Positions 5,551-7,376 of a stretch of DNA of 7,376 nucleotides are shown one piece after another (within the stretch, counting starts at the first letter, position 1; the number at the start of each line of letters is the position of its first letter). The position numbers were made by a program, and so were the translations under genes. The notes under the pieces are model-generated. The model ran no database searches and was not told where the DNA came from. It worked only from the letters and a program-made list of their open reading frames with translations. The stretch is from CAYRIF01 sp964424205. GTDB lineage: Bacteria > Bacteroidota > Bacteroidia > Cytophagales > Cyclobacteriaceae. Location: contig CAYRIF010000190.1 in NCBI GenBank assembly GCA_964424205.1, positions 1 through 7,376 of the forward strand, read 5' to 3'.

Positions 5551-6786
5551 ATGAATAGAATATATTTAATAATTGTTTTTTGTCTTTTCTCAGTTTCAGT
5601 TTTTGGACAAGGAAGTATATTGATTATTGCCAATGAGGACTGCCAATTAACAATTGATGGTGCAGACAATGGAATTTTACAGAAAGGGATTCCTAAAAAG
5701 CTTAACATTTCTTTAGGAGAGCATTTTATTCAAGCGAAAATTTTTGAAGGAGAAACCAATAAAATTATCGAAGTAGTTGATGAGAAACAAAGAATTGTGA
5801 AATTAGATTTTTCCAATAAGGAAAAGAATCAAAATCTTGTTTCTAATGAAACCCCCATTTCTACAAATGATAAATTGTCTCCAATTCTAGTGTCAGAATT
5901 AGCTTTGACTCTATTGGGAGGAGCAAATGAATTAGTAGGAGATTCTAATTTAGTAGTTGAGGATTCGCAGTTATTCTATGCCTTTGAAAAAGGAGATGAA
6001 ATAATTTTGAATGCAGACATTAGTAATAAAAATGGAAAATTTTATATTAAAGTTTATAGTTACCCTGATTTTAATACGATATATTCTAAGAGTAGAATAC
6101 GTGACTTGAGGAATCATCGCATAAAAATACGTAAAGAGGGTATCTATATAATAGAGTTAGGCACAACGGCATTATTTGATAGAACTGTTAAATTAAAAAT
6201 TGAGCGTATTCCTGTAAATGAGAACCTAATAGAGTATAATACCAATGTGTTAACAAAGTATAAATATGAAACCATTAAAGTGAGCAAAACATCATACTAT
6301 ATAAATAGCACTTCGAATGAAAATTGGAAAGGCGGCACAAGTAAAGTGGTTGTGCCAATTACCATTCCTAGTGGGGCAATTGAATGGTATTATTCGTTTA
6401 CTGCATCCCGAGACAAAGATGAAGTTAATAAAAACATGAATAAAGTAAGTTTATTCAATCAGTTGACAGAAACGGTAAACGGTATAAATCCTGCAACAAA
6501 GGTGTTAAACATTGGATTAAATTTATTGACGAATCCTCCTGGTGCTGACTACTGCGACGTATATCTTTTTGACAATGGTAATGTGCAATTATTCAAAGCA
6601 GACAAGGAATTTAGATACATTCAGGAAGGGAGTAGAGAAAATCTTAAATCTTCAATTATTAAATTGAACTGTTGCATAAATCAACCAGTCTATCTCGGTA
6701 TTAGAAATAAAGACTTAACACATGGAATTCATGTAGGAGTTGAGGTAGTAGGAATAATGAAAACCATTTATTTGGAAAAAGAATAA
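5551..6786 (+). CDS. secreted multi-domain protein with PEGA-like N-terminal domain
   Basis: A 411-residue protein with a signal peptide (residues 1-20, MNRIYLIIVFCLFSVSVFGQ, cleaved after FGQ or nearby). Residues 21-88 resemble a PEGA carbohydrate/envelope-associated domain: GSILIIANEDCQLTIDG, a GxP turn (GIP, 46-48), then LNISLGEHFIQAKIF. Residues 89-110 form a Ser/Asn/Lys linker. Residues 133-220 look like a second beta-sandwich: YAFEKGDEIILNADI, FYIKVYSYPDF, GIYIIELGTTALFDRTVKLKIERIP. Its pattern recalls GOLD-like domains. Residues 245-405 form a third region with VVVPITIPSGAIEWYYSFTA (266-285) and PPGADYCDVYLFDNG (329-343). No catalytic motif is seen, so a binding or structural envelope role is likelier. 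The promoter is uncertain: TAAATTTC at 5520-5527 has one mismatch. The gene is probably expressed apart from its neighbours or read through from the lipoprotein upstream. Domain assignments other than the PEGA-like one are tentative. Confidence 0.85.
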   Translation: MNRIYLIIVFCLFSVSVFGQGSILIIANEDCQLTIDGADNGILQKGIPKKLNISLGEHFIQAKIFEGETNKIIEVVDEKQRIVKLDFSNKEKNQNLVSNETPISTNDKLSPILVSELALTLLGGANELVGDSNLVVEDSQLFYAFEKGDEIILNADISNKNGKFYIKVYSYPDFNTIYSKSRIRDLRNHRIKIRKEGIYIIELGTTALFDRTVKLKIERIPVNENLIEYNTNVLTKYKYETIKVSKTSYYINSTSNENWKGGTSKVVVPITIPSGAIEWYYSFTASRDKDEVNKNMNKVSLFNQLTETVNGINPATKVLNIGLNLLTNPPGADYCDVYLFDNGNVQLFKADKEFRYIQEGSRENLKSSIIKLNCCINQPVYLGIRNKDLTHGIHVGVEVVGIMKTIYLEKE

Positions 6787-6798
6787 AATGTATATTTG
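6771..6798 (+). promoter_or_regulatory. Bacteroidota-type promoter of the 47-residue lipoprotein gene
   Basis: TTTG (6771-6774), 16 bp, then TATATTTG (6791-6798), an exact TAnnTTTG. The -33 part lies inside the last codons of the 411-residue protein gene and the -7 part begins five bases after its stop. Spacing is one base below the usual 17-23. The predicted leader of the small gene would be about 45 nt. Confidence 0.5.
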
Positions 6799-6849
6799 AA
6801 TTTTACTACTGAATTATTACTGTTGATTGGTAAAGTATAAAATAAAAAA

Positions 6850-6993
6850 ATGCTAAAGAAAATCATAAAATACCTACCGATGCTACTATTACTAGGAGCA
6901 ATTACATTTTCTTCTTGCTCACGAGGAGGCTATAAAAAAGGCAAACAGTTGAAGAAAGGGAAGCCTATTCCATGTCCTACTAAGGACTGTTAG
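6850..6993 (+). CDS. 47-residue basic lipoprotein, function unknown
   Basis: A short gene of 47 codons from an ATG behind an A-run to TAG. The protein has a lysine-rich n-region (MLKKIIKYLP), a hydrophobic core (MLLLLGAITF) and a lipobox-like FSSC with Cys23 as the lipidated residue; Phe at -3 is less usual than Leu but tolerated. The mature peptide is only about 25 residues, very basic (SRGGYKKGKQLKKGK) and ends PIPCPTKDC, leaving two cysteines near the C-terminus that could pair or bind a metal. The combination of its own promoter, a clean signal peptide and a composed C-terminus argues that it is real despite its length. It is probably an envelope-anchored peptide of the outer-membrane region. 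No family or function is recognised. Confidence 0.75.
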   Translation: MLKKIIKYLPMLLLLGAITFSSCSRGGYKKGKQLKKGKPIPCPTKDC

Positions 6994-7099
6994 ACTTACA
7001 TATTAGAGTCTCTTAAAAAATTATTGGGAAGGTGCACTTGAGCAAAGAGACCTCACAACCAGTGCGAGGACGGTGCGAACTTTTTAGTTTTGTGCTCCT

Positions 7100-7118
7100 T
7101 ACCGTACTTGTTGCGGTA
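7100..7118. other. stem-loop inside the GC-rich island
   Basis: TACCGTA-CTTGT-TGCGGTA, a seven-pair stem with one G-U and a five-base loop, the best local hairpin of the intergenic stretch. It is not followed by a T-run on either strand, so it is not an intrinsic terminator. Confidence 0.4.
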
Positions 7119-7184
7119 TCCCCATTCAAGCATGCACCCATTTTCGCTCAGAATCGCATGTTGACCCTGCCCGATTGCATCATT

Positions 7185-7216
7185 AAGGTGGAAATTCTAA
7201 GGTGTTCAAATTCTAA
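7185..7216. repeat. imperfect tandem repeat AAGGTG...AAATTCTAA
   Basis: AAGGTG-GAAATTCT is followed directly by AAGGTG-TTCAAATTCT-AA: two units differing by two inserted bases. The nonamer AAATTCTAA recurs 16 bp apart. It lies at the AT-rich right border of the GC-rich island. No function is apparent. Confidence 0.4.
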
Positions 7217-7275
7217 AACCAGAGTATAAGAATTCTCCTCAAAGCCATGAGCGCTGAAAGTGCGAAAGCCCTAAT

Positions 7276-7309
7276 CGTGAATCAAAAACCAAAAACCGTC
7301 AATCAAAAA
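7276..7309. repeat. direct repeat CGT(G/C)AATCAAAAA
   Basis: Two 13-bp copies at 7276-7288 and 7297-7309 differ at one base and start 21 bp apart. A third partial AAAAACC lies between them. They end 12 bp before the -7 element of the last gene, so they occupy the space where a -33 element or activator site would be. Similar low-complexity repeats are common between genes of this phylum, so the regulatory reading is only a possibility. Confidence 0.5.
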
Positions 7310-7321
7310 TCATTTTTTCTT

Positions 7322-7329
7322 TATATTTG
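7322..7329 (+). promoter_or_regulatory. -7 promoter element of the partial gene at the right end
   Basis: TATATTTG is an exact TAnnTTTG match, 26 bp before the ATG at 7356, with an A-rich leader behind it. No -33 TTG is present at the right distance; the region upstream is a T-run and the direct repeats. Confidence 0.5.
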
Positions 7330-7355
7330 TACGAAAGAAACAAACACCAGTATAA

Positions 7356-7376
7356 ATGAGAAAGATAGTAATCGCC
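7356..7376 (+). CDS. 5' end of a gene cut by the window edge (MRKIVIA...)
   Basis: An ATG preceded by an A-rich leader and a -7 promoter element opens a frame of seven codons, MRKIVIA, before the window ends. A basic residue pair followed by a short beta-strand is how cytoplasmic alpha/beta enzymes often begin. Triosephosphate isomerase (MRK.I.AGNWKMN) and cytidylate kinase (M.KI.IAIDG) of this phylum both start like this, but seven residues cannot decide between them or exclude others. Confidence 0.55.

Larger units (their letters stand above)
6994..7321. other. gene-poor stretch with a GC-rich, hairpin-containing island
   Basis: No convincing gene is seen in about 330 bp. Positions 7031-7180 hold 76 G+C of 150 (51%), clearly above the AT-rich surroundings. 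Possible pairings on the plus strand are: CCTCAC/GTGCGAGG at 7051-7069 (one or two bulged bases); TACCGTA/TGCGGTA at 7100-7118 (seven pairs including one G-U, loop CTTGT); CATGC/GCATG at 7131-7160; and a long-range GGTGCA (7031-7036) with TGCACC (7133-7138). The plus strand has a GTG-started frame (7032-7229), and the minus strand a 47-codon frame in the same register without a good start. Neither has a promoter or a recognisable product. A structured RNA or a decayed gene are both possible; I recognise neither rRNA, tRNA, RNase P RNA nor SRP RNA here. Confidence 0.35.

Noticed and set aside
6992..7020. Possible terminator after the 47-residue lipoprotein (AGACT/AGTCT stem)
   Set aside because: Only five pairs with a ten-base loop and followed by an A-run, not a T-run, on the plus strand.
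7185..7216. GTTCAAATTC resembling a tRNA T-arm
   Set aside because: The flanking bases do not form the five-pair T-stem, and no anticodon or acceptor stem can be drawn around it. The match comes from the imperfect tandem repeat.
7032..7229. Plus-strand 65-codon frame starting with GTG
   Set aside because: It has no promoter or A-rich leader, an improbable mixed composition, and runs from the GC-rich island into a tandem repeat. The opposite strand is equally open in the same register.
7247..7376. ATG-started frame (MSAESAKALIV...) open to the window end
   Set aside because: It runs through the 13-bp direct repeats and the promoter of the MRKIVIA gene in another frame. It is better explained as non-coding DNA.

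Overview
The window looks like a chromosomal piece of an AT-rich member of the Bacteroidota, probably Cytophagales-like. Three things point there. There are exact matches to the Bacteroidota promoter -7 element TAnnTTTG in front of several genes. Start codons sit behind A/T-rich leaders without a clear Shine-Dalgarno. Signal peptides end in -AQ/-GQ or in an S-C lipobox. The genus cannot be fixed from the sequence.

Left part (70-4788), all on the minus strand, in order of transcription: an adenine deaminase (ade); a RelE/ParE-type toxin-antitoxin (TA) module; a short-chain dehydrogenase/reductase (SDR) 19 bp behind that toxin; a second, diverged TA module with its own well-formed promoter; a secreted alpha/beta-hydrolase esterase 20 bp behind that toxin; and a 91-residue charged helical protein 6 bp behind the esterase. 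Spacing suggests two transcription units, antitoxin2-toxin2-SDR and antitoxin1-toxin1-esterase-helical protein, each led by a TA promoter.

Right part (4925-6993), on the plus strand and divergent from ade: a 188-residue lipoprotein of unknown function; a 411-residue secreted protein with a PEGA-like N-terminal domain and two further putative beta domains; and a 47-residue basic lipoprotein that ends in CPTKDC and has its own promoter overlapping the end of the previous gene. No shared pathway is evident; all three act in the cell envelope.

Far right (6994-7376): about 360 bp without a convincing gene. It holds an island of about 51% G+C (7031-7180) with several possible hairpins, short imperfect repeats, and a TAnnTTTG promoter for a gene of which only seven codons (MRKIVIA) are in the window. 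The GC-rich island is the least explained part of the window.
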